Shown here: piece by piece, positions 24,311-33,300 of the stretch
How positions within the stretch are numbered: the first letter of the stretch is position 1
Layout: each line of letters opens with the position of its first letter
Origin: an uncultured Eubacteriales bacterium
Lineage (GTDB): Bacteria; Bacillota; Clostridia; Oscillospirales; Acutalibacteraceae
Assembly (NCBI GenBank): GCA_934486705.1
Contig: CAKSQS010000013.1
Span: 1-56,163, forward strand
Direction: 5' to 3'
DNA: 56,163 nucleotides
Notes under the pieces: generated by a model
Seen by the model: only the letters and a program-made list of their open reading frames with translations
What the model was told of the DNA's origin: nothing
Databases searched by the model: none
Position numbers and translations under genes: made by a program

Positions 24311-27300
24311 ATTCGTCCCCCTCTTTCAGCTTTTCAAATATTTCCTCGTTTTTAAGGTCGGGAACACGGAAGCAGGGCTCGTCCTCTCTGCCGCAAACAG
24401 ACGCGAAATCGCAGTATTTGCAGGCGGGCGTTTCTCTGCCGTCAACAGGGCTTACGGCAATATCACCCGAGGCTACGGTGTTCCCCGTTCTTTTCATAAT
24501 TTTTTCAATAAAATCGAAAATTTCCGAAAACTCATCCGCCGAAATAAACGAGGTGCAGCTTTTTTTAAGCTCGCCGCTTTTGGTAACGGCGTATTTCGGC
24601 ACAAAATCGCCCTGCTTTTCCCGGTCCATTGCGGTAACTATTTCCTCATCCTTGCGAATAAGCCCGTTCATAGCCATACCCTTATCTGTAGTATCTCGCT
24701 TTGATGGCATATACAGTATTCCCGCCGCGTCTTCATCGGGCAGCCCCGCGCCCCGCACCGCGGCGTAAAGGTACAAAAGCATTTGCAAATTAAGCCCGAA
24801 AAGAATATCGGGCAGCTTAAACTTTTTACTGCCTGTTTTGTAGTCAACAACGCGTATATAGCCGCCGAATTTATCCACTCGGTCAATACTGCCCGAAACG
24901 GATATTTTACCGCCGTCATACGGAAATTCAAGCTTTTCGCCCTCGCCGCCTATTTTAAGCTCGCAGGCAATCGGCTCAAAGCCGCTTTGGGCAAACTCCT
25001 CGGCAATCCTTTTCGCCACCTCTTTAACCGAGCGCGAAATTCGCGAGACCAAAAACCTGCCACGCGCGGTTTCAACGGCGCGGTAGCCTGTAATACCGTC
25101 AAGATAATCGTTTATGTAGCCGTCTATAAGCTCCTCAATTTTTTCGGGCGATAATTCCGCCACACCCTTGCCGTATTCCTTTATAAACCTTTCAAGGCAA
25201 TAGTGCACCACAGTGCCGCGCTGCAAAACGTCAAATTCGGCAGGCTGCAATTTTTTTACCGAAAGCCCGTAGCGGCAAAAAAAGCTGAAACGGCAGCGGT
25301 TAAAGGTATCAAGCCGCGAGGCGGACATTTTAATTTCTTCCCCGAAAAGCCGCCGCGCCGTGTCTTTACCTATAGCGGCGGGCGCGCCCGAAAGCCTGTT
25401 TTCGGTGTACTCCGCCTTTTTATATTCATCCGTGCCCGCAAGCGCCGCCCGTATTTCCGCTGCGCCGCCGTTTTCGGCGTTTCTTCTGCGGCAAAGTTCC
25501 GAATAAGCCCCCGCCTTAGTTTCGGGCAGGTTCTGCTCGGTTATTTTTTCCTCGGGCTCGGTAATAAAGCCGTGAGGAATATTCTCGGTTATTTCCTGCA
25601 CAAATGCCGAAGGCTCCGTATTTTCGCCCGTGAGCGAACGCCGCGCGTAGGAAATAAAAAGCTTATCCGACGGGCAGCAAAGGTTGCAGTAAACCAAATA
25701 ATTTTCATCGATCGCCGCAGATACCGATTTATCGGGAATATCAACGCCGAGCGCTATAAGGCTTTTGCGGTCGGATATTCCGAAAATGCCCGAGGCGGAT
25801 ATTTCTTTCGGGAAAACGCCCTGATTAGCCCCCAAAATAAAGGCAACGCGCGGGCGCGAGGGGCGTATTCTGTCCGCCGCGCCAAAGGTGACTTCATCGA
25901 GAAAACGCGGAACAGAGCCCACCGTTTCAAACGAAACAGCCAAGCTTAAAACCTCGCGAAATTCGTGTTTTCCTACCTCACGCGCGCCGAAACAGGCGGC
26001 AATGCTGTCAAGCAGCTTCATATATTTATCGTAGCTTTGCTTTAAAACATCCGAAGAAAATTCTTCGGAATTATTTAAAAATTCCTGCGACATAGCGGCT
26101 AATTTCCCCGCCGCGCCGCATTCTTCAAAAAGCCGCACCAGTGCCGCCGCCATATTTTCCGCCGTGCCGCCAAACTCCGCTCGCAGCTTTTCAAGCGGGG
26201 CTATTGCCTTTAGGCGCAATTCATTTATTTCACCGAGCGCCTTTTCATCGGGCTCTGTGTCGTCCGATACAAAGCCGCGCACATCCATAACCCACTCGCG
26301 CCGCCACATATCCCCCTCTATATTCCAAAGGGTCACATAATTTTCAAGCTTTGCTATTTCGTCGGTATTAAGCGTTCCCAGCCCCGTTTTGTGAAAACGC
26401 AGTATGCTCTCGCTGTCGTTTTTAAGTATCGCCTGTATTGCCGCGTCGGCAAGGGCGGCAAGCGGAAATGCCGAAAGCGGGCGGCGTTTATCCGAAAAGC
26501 AGGGCACGCCGTAGGTCTCGCACGCGGCGTTTATAAAGTCGTCATACCGCTCCGAATCCCGCGCTATTATTACAAAATCGCGGTAGCGGTAGTTTTTTGT
26601 CCGCACAAGGCGGCGAATATTTCTCACGGCAAACTCCGTCTCTTCCGCCGCAGTGTCCGCCGCGCAAACGGTAAGTGAGCCGTCGTTTTCCGTTTTTTCT
26701 GGGGCACTGCCCGAAATAAGCCTTTCCACCGCCGCTATGCCCGCAGCCGTAGTGCCGCGCGCACCTAAAATCAGCGGTTCGTCCTCCGCCATACGGTAGC
26801 GCTTGGCGGCGCGGCGTATTTTCTCTGCCGAAATGCGGATATTTGAAAAAATGCCGAACTCGCCCGGTACTTCGGGCGCGTCGGTCAGCGCCACGGTCAG
26901 GCTGTCCGCCTGGGCTGAAATTCTGTCAATCAGCGCAAACTGCTGACCCGTAAAGCCCTTAAAAGAATCAATAAAAACATCCTTTTTTTCAAAATAACGA
27001 AAATCCTCAAGCTGCCTGTAAAGCTTTGTAAGGCGGTCGGCGGGGTCTAAAAACCGCTCCCCCACAAGCGCGTCGTAGGTCTCGTATATAAGCGCGGTGT
27101 TCCAAAGCTTTGCTTTAAGCGCGGCGCTCTCGGTCTCTTCGGCGGCGGCTCTTAAATTTTCGGGCGATACGGCGTTTATTTTAAACTCGCCCACGGTATC
27201 AAGCATTGTTTTTGCAAAGCTTACCGAGCGGCAGTATTTGCGCCATAAAGTAAGCTCCGTTTCAAGCGAGCGCAGTGCGCGGTTCATAAAAATTACCTTT

Positions 27301-27560
27301 TGCGCGTCGGTAAGGGTAACGCCCGCAATTCCGCCCGCGTATCTGCCCACCTCGTCGCAAAGGCGCGTAAAGCTTGTAACCGTAACGTCGAGCGCCGCCT
27401 TATCGCCCAGCGCGCGCAAAACCGCCCGCTCGCTTTCAAATGAGAACTGCTCGGGCACTATAAGCACGCACTGCCTGCCCGCCGCGCTTTGCCGTTTTAT
27501 TTTTCCAAGAATTTGATATGTTTTACCGGACGCCGGACGCCCGAAAATAAATTTAAGCAC
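24300..27560 (-). CDS. addB: ATP-dependent helicase/deoxyribonuclease subunit B
   Basis: AddB recognises the Chi-like sequence and carries the second nuclease. A degenerate helicase N-terminus keeps GRPASGKT (residues 7-14). The C-terminal nuclease has VVDYKTGSKKF. The iron-sulfur staple is formed by an upstream Cys (NRCRFSFFC region) and CKYCDFASVC, which matches the Cx2Cx5C pattern of AddB. I chose GTG 27560, which has GGGTG 7 bases upstream; an in-frame GTG at 27587 has no ribosome binding site. Length 1,086 residues. Confidence 0.94.
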   Translation of the reverse strand: MLKFIFGRPASGKTYQILGKIKRQSAAGRQCVLIVPEQFSFESERAVLRALGDKAALDVTVTSFTRLCDEVGRYAGGIAGVTLTDAQKVIFMNRALRSLETELTLWRKYCRSVSFAKTMLDTVGEFKINAVSPENLRAAAEETESAALKAKLWNTALIYETYDALVGERFLDPADRLTKLYRQLEDFRYFEKKDVFIDSFKGFTGQQFALIDRISAQADSLTVALTDAPEVPGEFGIFSNIRISAEKIRRAAKRYRMAEDEPLILGARGTTAAGIAAVERLISGSAPEKTENDGSLTVCAADTAAEETEFAVRNIRRLVRTKNYRYRDFVIIARDSERYDDFINAACETYGVPCFSDKRRPLSAFPLAALADAAIQAILKNDSESILRFHKTGLGTLNTDEIAKLENYVTLWNIEGDMWRREWVMDVRGFVSDDTEPDEKALGEINELRLKAIAPLEKLRAEFGGTAENMAAALVRLFEECGAAGKLAAMSQEFLNNSEEFSSDVLKQSYDKYMKLLDSIAACFGAREVGKHEFREVLSLAVSFETVGSVPRFLDEVTFGAADRIRPSRPRVAFILGANQGVFPKEISASGIFGISDRKSLIALGVDIPDKSVSAAIDENYLVYCNLCCPSDKLFISYARRSLTGENTEPSAFVQEITENIPHGFITEPEEKITEQNLPETKAGAYSELCRRRNAENGGAAEIRAALAGTDEYKKAEYTENRLSGAPAAIGKDTARRLFGEEIKMSASRLDTFNRCRFSFFCRYGLSVKKLQPAEFDVLQRGTVVHYCLERFIKEYGKGVAELSPEKIEELIDGYINDYLDGITGYRAVETARGRFLVSRISRSVKEVAKRIAEEFAQSGFEPIACELKIGGEGEKLEFPYDGGKISVSGSIDRVDKFGGYIRVVDYKTGSKKFKLPDILFGLNLQMLLYLYAAVRGAGLPDEDAAGILYMPSKRDTTDKGMAMNGLIRKDEEIVTAMDREKQGDFVPKYAVTKSGELKKSCTSFISADEFSEIFDFIEKIMKRTGNTVASGDIAVSPVDGRETPACKYCDFASVCGREDEPCFRVPDLKNEEIFEKLKEGDEYGV

Positions 27561-27621
27561 GTTTTTCACCCGAATATATTTTAACACGCGCAGGAAATAT
27601 ATTCAATGTGAAATTTAAAAA

Positions 27622-27644
27622 CCCCGCGGCATGGTGCCGCGGGG
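27622..27644 (-). terminator. Terminator hairpin abutting repeat copy A
   Basis: CCCCGCGGC (27622-27630) pairs with GCCGCGGGG (27636-27644) and is followed on the minus strand by TTTTTAAA. It is probably the original trxA terminator, now about 260 bases past the trxA stop because the repeat element lies between. A degenerate half copy (TCCGCGGGGAA) remains on the trxA side at 27888-27898. Confidence 0.75.
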
Positions 27645-27645
27645 A

Positions 27646-27876
27646 GAGCGTGTCGAAAAAGTCGACACGCTCTTGGACGGGAATGCCGTTCGCTCGAAAA
27701 TCAAAGATTTTCGGACTGCACTCTGTCCCCGCCAATACCACCCCGGTGCCCTTGAAAAATAGCTTTTCAAGCTATTTTTCGCTTACAAGGTGTTTTTCCG
27801 CCGCACATGTCAGCGGAAAAACGTAAATGCGGCGTGAACGCCGCAAAAATAAAATTTGGGGTTTGTCGACAGACTG
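27646..27876 (+). repeat. Multi-hairpin MITE-like repeat, copy A (231 bp)
   Basis: Five consecutive hairpins fill the element: 27646-27672 (11 bp), 27695-27713 (8 bp), 27754-27780 (12 bp), 27792-27822 (10 bp) and 27829-27844 (6 bp, TGAA loop). The ends GAGCGTGTCGAAA and, inverted, CAGTCTGTCGACA agree at 9 of 13 positions, as terminal inverted repeats would. A second full copy is at 49599-49824 in the opposite orientation, and a truncated one at 5339-5382. It has no coding capacity. Confidence 0.85.
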
Positions 27877-27904
27877 CGTGGCATTGTCCGCGGGGAATAT
27901 AGGC

Positions 27905-28219
27905 TTACGCATTTAGCACCGCTTCAAGCAGCGCGTGCTTGGGCATTGAGCCGACGGATGAATTTACCGCCTTTCCGTTTTTGAATATAATCATTGTCGG
28001 AATGGATTCAACCGAAAACCTTGTTGCCAGCTGCGGCTGCTCGTCAACATTCACCTTGCAGACCTTGATTTCGGGGTGCTCCTCGGCTATTTCGTCCACC
28101 ACGGTGGACATTGCCCGACACGGTGCGCACCAGTTTGCAAAGAAATCCACAAGCACTGTTTTATCGCAGAGCATTACCTCGTTTTCAAAGCTTTCCGAAG
28201 TTATATTTATAACTGACAT
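27905..28219 (-). CDS. trxA: Thioredoxin
   Basis: This 104-residue thioredoxin reduces protein disulfides in the cytoplasm. The active site is WCAPCR near residues 30-35 and the cis-proline block is VESIPTMIIF. The first Cys in WCAPC replaces nothing; the usual sequence is WCGPC, with Gly changed to Ala. No thioredoxin reductase gene is adjacent. AAGGGA precedes the ATG. The terminator is displaced by a repeat element. Confidence 0.95.
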   Translation of the reverse strand: MSVINITSESFENEVMLCDKTVLVDFFANWCAPCRAMSTVVDEIAEEHPEIKVCKVNVDEQPQLATRFSVESIPTMIIFKNGKAVNSSVGSMPKHALLEAVLNA

Positions 28220-28277
28220 ATTAAAAATCCCTTTCTTTATATTTCAGCTTTATTTTTCCCGCTGCCGCCGCAAAATA

Positions 28278-29072
28278 CTACTCTAAATTAAGCTTTTTAG
28301 AAAGAAAATGCCGTGTTATGCAAAAATATACGGCTGCAAAGGCAAGGCTGTAAACCGCGATAAAGCCTAAAAATGCCTGAAATGTTCCAACTGTTATTGT
28401 CATATCGGCTTCTATGCTTCCGAACATTGCTATAACTATTACCATAATAAACGTGTTTATTACCTGCACCGCAGCATAAAGGCATATATAAGCCACAACC
28501 GCGCCGCCTACTCTGCTTTTAAACTGCTGACCTATCGCGATAGCGGCGTAGAACATTAAAAGCGACTGGAACATACCTATAATAATAGCTATTATAAATT
28601 CTGCAGCTATGGCTATTATTTGAGCGGCGGTAAGCCTTTCACCCGCAATTTCAATACCTGCGTTCAGCACCTCAAAAATGTTTTTCAGCGCCTCTGTGCC
28701 CGCTCCCATTATGAGCAATGACGCGATAACCGCGATAAAATCGATTACAATAACCAAAACGCCGCAAAGCAGCTTGCAAATAATATGTTGAGTGGCGGTA
28801 AAGGGCAAGGTAAAGGTTAAATAGCCCTCGCCGGATAATAGGTTTTTGTAAAACCGCATTACCACAACTACCATACCCACAACAAAAACCGCTATTATCG
28901 AAAAAGCATAAACCGTTGTGCTTATACCCGCGGGAATTTGCAAAAGCGCGTTATCGGTTTTAATAAGCAGCGTTAATCTGCTTAAAAGTGCAAAGCCCAG
29001 CACCGCCGCATATATGGGTAAAAGATTTCTGAAAAGTGAATACAGCTCGTATTTATATAGCTTTTTTAACAT
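28278..29072 (-). CDS. ABC transporter membrane subunit of the GntR-ABC (YtrA-type) operon
   Basis: This 264-residue protein has six or so predicted membrane segments and almost no soluble domain, as in ABC-2 type permeases. N-terminal LKKLYKYELYSLFRNLLPIY is followed by hydrophobic stretches at about 20-40, 52-75, 105-125, 160-185, 190-215 and 230-255. Its start overlaps the upstream ATPase gene by 7 bases. With the YtrA-like regulator it forms an export module of the kind induced by cell-wall or membrane stress in Firmicutes. Substrate unknown. Confidence 0.82.
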   Translation of the reverse strand: MLKKLYKYELYSLFRNLLPIYAAVLGFALLSRLTLLIKTDNALLQIPAGISTTVYAFSIIAVFVVGMVVVVMRFYKNLLSGEGYLTFTLPFTATQHIICKLLCGVLVIVIDFIAVIASLLIMGAGTEALKNIFEVLNAGIEIAGERLTAAQIIAIAAEFIIAIIIGMFQSLLMFYAAIAIGQQFKSRVGGAVVAYICLYAAVQVINTFIMVIVIAMFGSIEADMTITVGTFQAFLGFIAVYSLAFAAVYFCITRHFLSKKLNLE

Positions 29073-29764
29073 CTGAATACCTCCCTGAACAGCTCGTCAA
29101 CACTCTTGCCCTCGCGCATACGTATATTATCCACCGTATCGCACAGCACAACATCGCCGCGGTTTATAAATATAACGTCGCTTAATATCTGCTCCACATC
29201 CGCAATTAGGTGGGTGGATATTACAACCGTTGCGTTTTCGTTGTAGTTGCTTATTATGGTGCGCAGAATGTAATCCCTCGTAGCGGGGTCAACGCCCGCT
29301 ATAGGCTCATCGAGCATATAAAGCTCCGCCTCTCGGCTCATTACCAAAATAAGCGCTACCTTTTCCTGCGTGCCCTTTGAAAGGGTTTTAATTTTGCGCT
29401 TTCGGTCAATTCCCAAGCTTGCAAGCATTGCGTCCGCCCGCTCGCGCTTAAAATCGGAATAAAAATCGGCAAAGTAATTTATCATACCGTCAACCGTCAT
29501 CCATTGTGCCAAAAAATTCCTATCGGGTAAATACGCAACTATTTTTTTGGTTTCCACACCCACGGGTTTACCGTCTATCAGCATTTCGCCCATGGTTGGG
29601 GTAAGCAATCCGTTTGCAATTTTAATAAGCGTTGTTTTGCCGCTGCCGTTAGGACCTAAAAGCCCCACTATTCTACCCTTTGCGATTTGCAGATTTACAG
29701 CCGACAAAGCAACCGCGTTTTTATAGACCTTTGAAAGACCTTTACATTCAAGAATATTCTCCAC
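29066..29764 (-). CDS. ABC transporter ATP-binding subunit
   Basis: This 232-residue ATPase has Walker A GPNGSGKTTL, the Q-loop region, signature LSKGTQEKV and Walker B LYMLDEP with the D-loop AGVDPATRD. It resembles the YtrB/BcrA group. I chose GTG 29764, which has GGAGG 8 bases upstream. An ATG at 29782 lies on that ribosome binding site. The start overlaps the 3' end of the GntR gene by 17 bases, so translation is coupled. Confidence 0.92.
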   Translation of the reverse strand: MENILECKGLSKVYKNAVALSAVNLQIAKGRIVGLLGPNGSGKTTLIKIANGLLTPTMGEMLIDGKPVGVETKKIVAYLPDRNFLAQWMTVDGMINYFADFYSDFKRERADAMLASLGIDRKRKIKTLSKGTQEKVALILVMSREAELYMLDEPIAGVDPATRDYILRTIISNYNENATVVISTHLIADVEQILSDVIFINRGDVVLCDTVDNIRMREGKSVDELFREVFRC

Positions 29765-30137
29765 AGTCAGTTCCTCCCTCATTCAATACACTGCTTAAAG
29801 CCGACGTAATTTCGCCGCTTTCAAGCCCCAAGGCTTTCAGCCGCTCGGCAAATTCCCGCGTCTGCTTTAAAACATATTCGTTTTTGAGCGCCGATATTTT
29901 TTCGGTATTCTCGGTAACGTAGCGCCCCTCGCCCCGCTTTACATAAATTATTCCGCTTTCCTCGGCAGATGACAGCGCCCGCTGCATGGTATTAGGGTTT
30001 ACCCCCGCGGTAAGGGCTAAATCCCGCACCGCTTCCAATTTATAGCCGGGCGGATACTCGCCGCTTATTATTTTAAGAATAATAATATCGGCTATCTGCT
30101 GAAAAATAGGTTTATCGGTTGAAAAGCTCCAAGACAC
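29748..30137 (-). CDS. GntR-family regulator, YtrA subfamily
   Basis: This 129-residue repressor has an N-terminal winged helix (IFQQIADIIILKIISGEY, LEAVRDLALTAGVNPNTMQRAL, YVKRGEGRYV) and only a short C-terminal helical dimer region, as YtrA proteins do. GAGGTGATA precedes the ATG. It heads the ABC operon and its promoter carries a TGTATTA dyad, so autoregulation is likely. Confidence 0.92.
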   Translation of the reverse strand: MSWSFSTDKPIFQQIADIIILKIISGEYPPGYKLEAVRDLALTAGVNPNTMQRALSSAEESGIIYVKRGEGRYVTENTEKISALKNEYVLKQTREFAERLKALGLESGEITSALSSVLNEGGTDCGEYS

Positions 30138-30150
30138 ATTATCACCTCAC

Positions 30151-30199
30151 TGTATTATTAAGCTAATACAATAATACAACAATACGTTTGTTTTGTCAA
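30151..30199 (-). promoter_or_regulatory. Promoter and YtrA-type operator of the GntR-ABC operon
   Basis: On the minus strand a perfect TTGACA (30199-30194), 17 bases, then TATTAT (30176-30171). An inverted repeat TGTATTA, 6 bases, TAATACA (30151-30170) lies at the transcription start, just past the -10. Its position suits repression by the first gene's product. Confidence 0.72.
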
Positions 30200-30221
30200 G
30201 TATTTTTTTGCGGGAAAATAT

Positions 30222-30250
30222 TTGACAAACGCACACCGGTGTGCTATACT
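30222..30250 (+). promoter_or_regulatory. gltB promoter with a perfect palindrome in its spacer
   Basis: TTGACA (30222-30227), 17 bases, TATACT (30245-30250). The spacer contains the perfect 14-bp palindrome GCACACCGGTGTGC (30231-30244), ending exactly where the -10 begins. A regulator bound there would block or remodel the promoter. Confidence 0.75.
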
Positions 30251-30269
30251 GTATTAAATTAAAGGAGCA

Positions 30270-30310
30270 AAGGCGCTCATAAAGGGATATAATTCTCTTT
30301 ATGGGCGCTT
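30270..30310 (+). promoter_or_regulatory. Leader hairpin upstream of gltB
   Basis: About 13-14 base pairs form between AAGGCGCTCATAAAG (30270-30284) and CTTTATGGGCGCTT (30297-30310), with one bulged G and one G-U pair. ATTTGATTTT follows, a poor T tract. It could be an attenuator, an mRNA stabiliser or a protein site. It does not match a riboswitch I know. Confidence 0.5.
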
Positions 30311-30337
30311 ATTTGATTTTAAAACGGGGGAATTACA

Positions 30338-33300
30338 ATGACCGAAAAGGGACTTTACCGACAGCAGTTTGAGCATGACGCCTGCGGTATAGGCGCGGTT
30401 GTAAATGTAGACGGCACAAAAAGCCACAAGGTGGTTGATAACGCGCTGTCCATTGTAGAAAAATTGGAGCACCGCGCCGGAAAGGACGCCTCGGGCGAGA
30501 CGGGCGACGGCGTTGGAATATTAGTGCAGGTATCTCATAAATTCTTCAAAAAAGCGGCAAAGGAAATAGGCATAGAGCTGCCTGCCGAACGTGAATACGG
30601 CGTGGGAATGTTCTTTTTCCCGCAGGACACGCTAAAGCGCAATCAGGCTAAAAAAATGCTTGAGGTTATAGCCGAAAAAGAGGGCGTGGAGTTTTTAGGC
30701 TGGCGAGAAGTGCCTATTAAAAGCGAAATTTTGGGGCAAAAAGCGCTCAGCTGTATGCCGCACATTATGCAGTGCTTTTTAAAAAAGCCCGATGATACAG
30801 CTAAAGGTCTTGACTTTGACCGCAAGCTTTATATAATCCGCCGTGTGTTTGAGCAGAGCAATGATAATACATATGTCGCCTCATTATCAAGCCGCACCGT
30901 AGTTTACAAGGGTATGTTTTTGGTGGGGCAGCTGCGCCGCTTTTACCTTGATTTGCAAGACGAGGCGTATGAAAGCGCAATAGCGCTTGTTCACTCGCGC
31001 TTTTCCACCAACACAACGCCCAGCTGGGAGCGCGCCCACCCGAATCGCTTTATACTTCACAACGGCGAAATAAACACCATTCGCGGCAACGTTGACCGTA
31101 TGCTCGCCCGCGAGGAAACAATGGAAAGCGCCGTTATGGAAGACGATATGGATAAAATATTGCCCGTGGTAAACGCGGCGGGGTCGGACTCGGCTATGCT
31201 CGATAACACACTTGAATTTCTTGTTATGAACGGAATGGATCTGCCGCTTGCAGTAATGGTTACTATCCCCGAGCCGTGGCGCAACAGCAAGAGCATAACA
31301 AGGGCTAAAAGAGACTTTTACCACTACTACTCCACAATGATGGAGCCGTGGGACGGCCCTGCCGCCATACTCTTTTCTGACGGCGATACCGTAGGCGCGG
31401 TGCTTGACCGAAACGGGCTGCGCCCCTCGCGCTACTATATAACCGACGATAACACGCTTATTTTATCATCCGAAGTGGGCGTGCTTGATATTCCCGCAGA
31501 GCATATTGTTAAAAAGAGCCGCTTAGAACCCGGCAAAATGCTGCTTGTGGATACGGCGAAAAAGCGCATTATATCCGATGAAGAGTGCAAGCGCTATTAT
31601 GCCACAAGAAAGCCCTACGGCGAGTGGCTCGACCAAAATTTGGTGCGGCTTTCCGACCTTAAAATGCCTAACTGCCGCATAGAGCGTTATGATTCAAAGA
31701 CGCGCGACAGGCTTTACAAAGCATTCGGTTACACCTATGAAGACGTGCGCAACGCCATTATCCCCATGGCGAAAAACGGCGCGGAGGCTACCGCCGCAAT
31801 GGGCACGGATATTCCGCTTGCAATGCTTTCGGATAAGCATCAGCCCCTTTTCAATTACTTCAAACAGCTTTTCGCGCAGGTTACCAACCCGCCTATCGAC
31901 GCTATTCGCGAAGAGGTTGTAACCGATACCTGCGTTTATGTGGGGTCGGACGGTAACCTACTGAACGAAACCGCCGCAAACTGCGGGGTTTTGGAGCTGC
32001 CGAATCCTATAATAACCTCTGCCGAGCTTGTAAAAATAAAGGCTATTGACCGCCCCGGCTTTAAGGTGGAAACGGTTTCCTTGCTTTATTACACAAACAC
32101 GCCGCTTGAGCGCGCGCTCGACCACCTGTTTGTGGAGTGCGACCGCGCTTATAAAAAGGGCGCTAACATACTCATACTTTCCGACCGCGGGGTTGATGAA
32201 AACCACGTTGCCATTCCGTCGCTTTTGGCAGTCTCGGCTATTGAGCAGCACCTTATACGCACCAAAAAGCGCACGGCGCTCTCTGTAATACTTGAAAGCG
32301 CAGAGCCGCGCGACGTTCACCACTTTGCAACGCTCTTAGGCTACGGCGCGCGCGCAGTAAACCCCTATTTAGCCGAGGAATGTATAACCGAGCTTATTGA
32401 TAAAAAGCTGCTCGATAAAGATTACCACACCGCAATACGCGATTATAACAGCGCCATACTTCACGGCATTGTAAAAATTGCCTCTAAAATGGGTATTTCC
32501 ACAATTCAGTCCTACCAGTCTTCACAGATATTTGAGGCTATAGGCATAGGTAAAGAAGTAATTGATAAATACTTTACAAATACCGTAAGCCGCGTGGGCG
32601 GTATAGGGCTTGAAGAGATCAACGAGGGCGTAGAGTACCGCCACAGCCACGCTTTTGACCCGTTAGGGCTGGGCGTTGATACCACGCTTGACAGCTTCGG
32701 CGAGCACAAATTACGCTCGGGTAATGATAAGGAAGACCATATGTACAGCCCCGAAACGGTGATAGCGCTGCGCGAGGCAACACAATTCGCCTCATATGAG
32801 CGGTTCAAGGAATACACCGCAATGGTGGATAACGAGCGCCGCCCGCACACGCTGCGCGGCTTGCTTGAATTTAACACAGAGGGCGTAACGCCCGTGCCGC
32901 TTGAAGAGGTAGAGCCCGCAAGCGAAATTGTAAAGCGCTTTAAAACGGGCGCTATGTCCTACGGCTCAATTTCGCAGGAGGCGCACGAGTGTATGGCGAT
33001 TGCCATGAACCGCCTCGGCGGCAAATCAAACTCGGGCGAGGGCGGCGAACGCCCCGAAAGACTGGGCACAGAGCGCGGCAGCGCAATTAAGCAGGTGGCA
33101 TCGGGTCGTTTCGGCGTTACAAGCGAATACTTGGTTTCGGCAAAGGAAATTCAAATTAAAATGGCGCAGGGCGCAAAGCCCGGTGAGGGCGGACATTTAC
33201 CGGGTAAAAAGGTATATCCGTGGATTGCGAAAACACGTTATTCAACCCCCGGCGTGTCGCTTATTTCACCCCCGCCGCACCACGATATTTATTCAATTGA

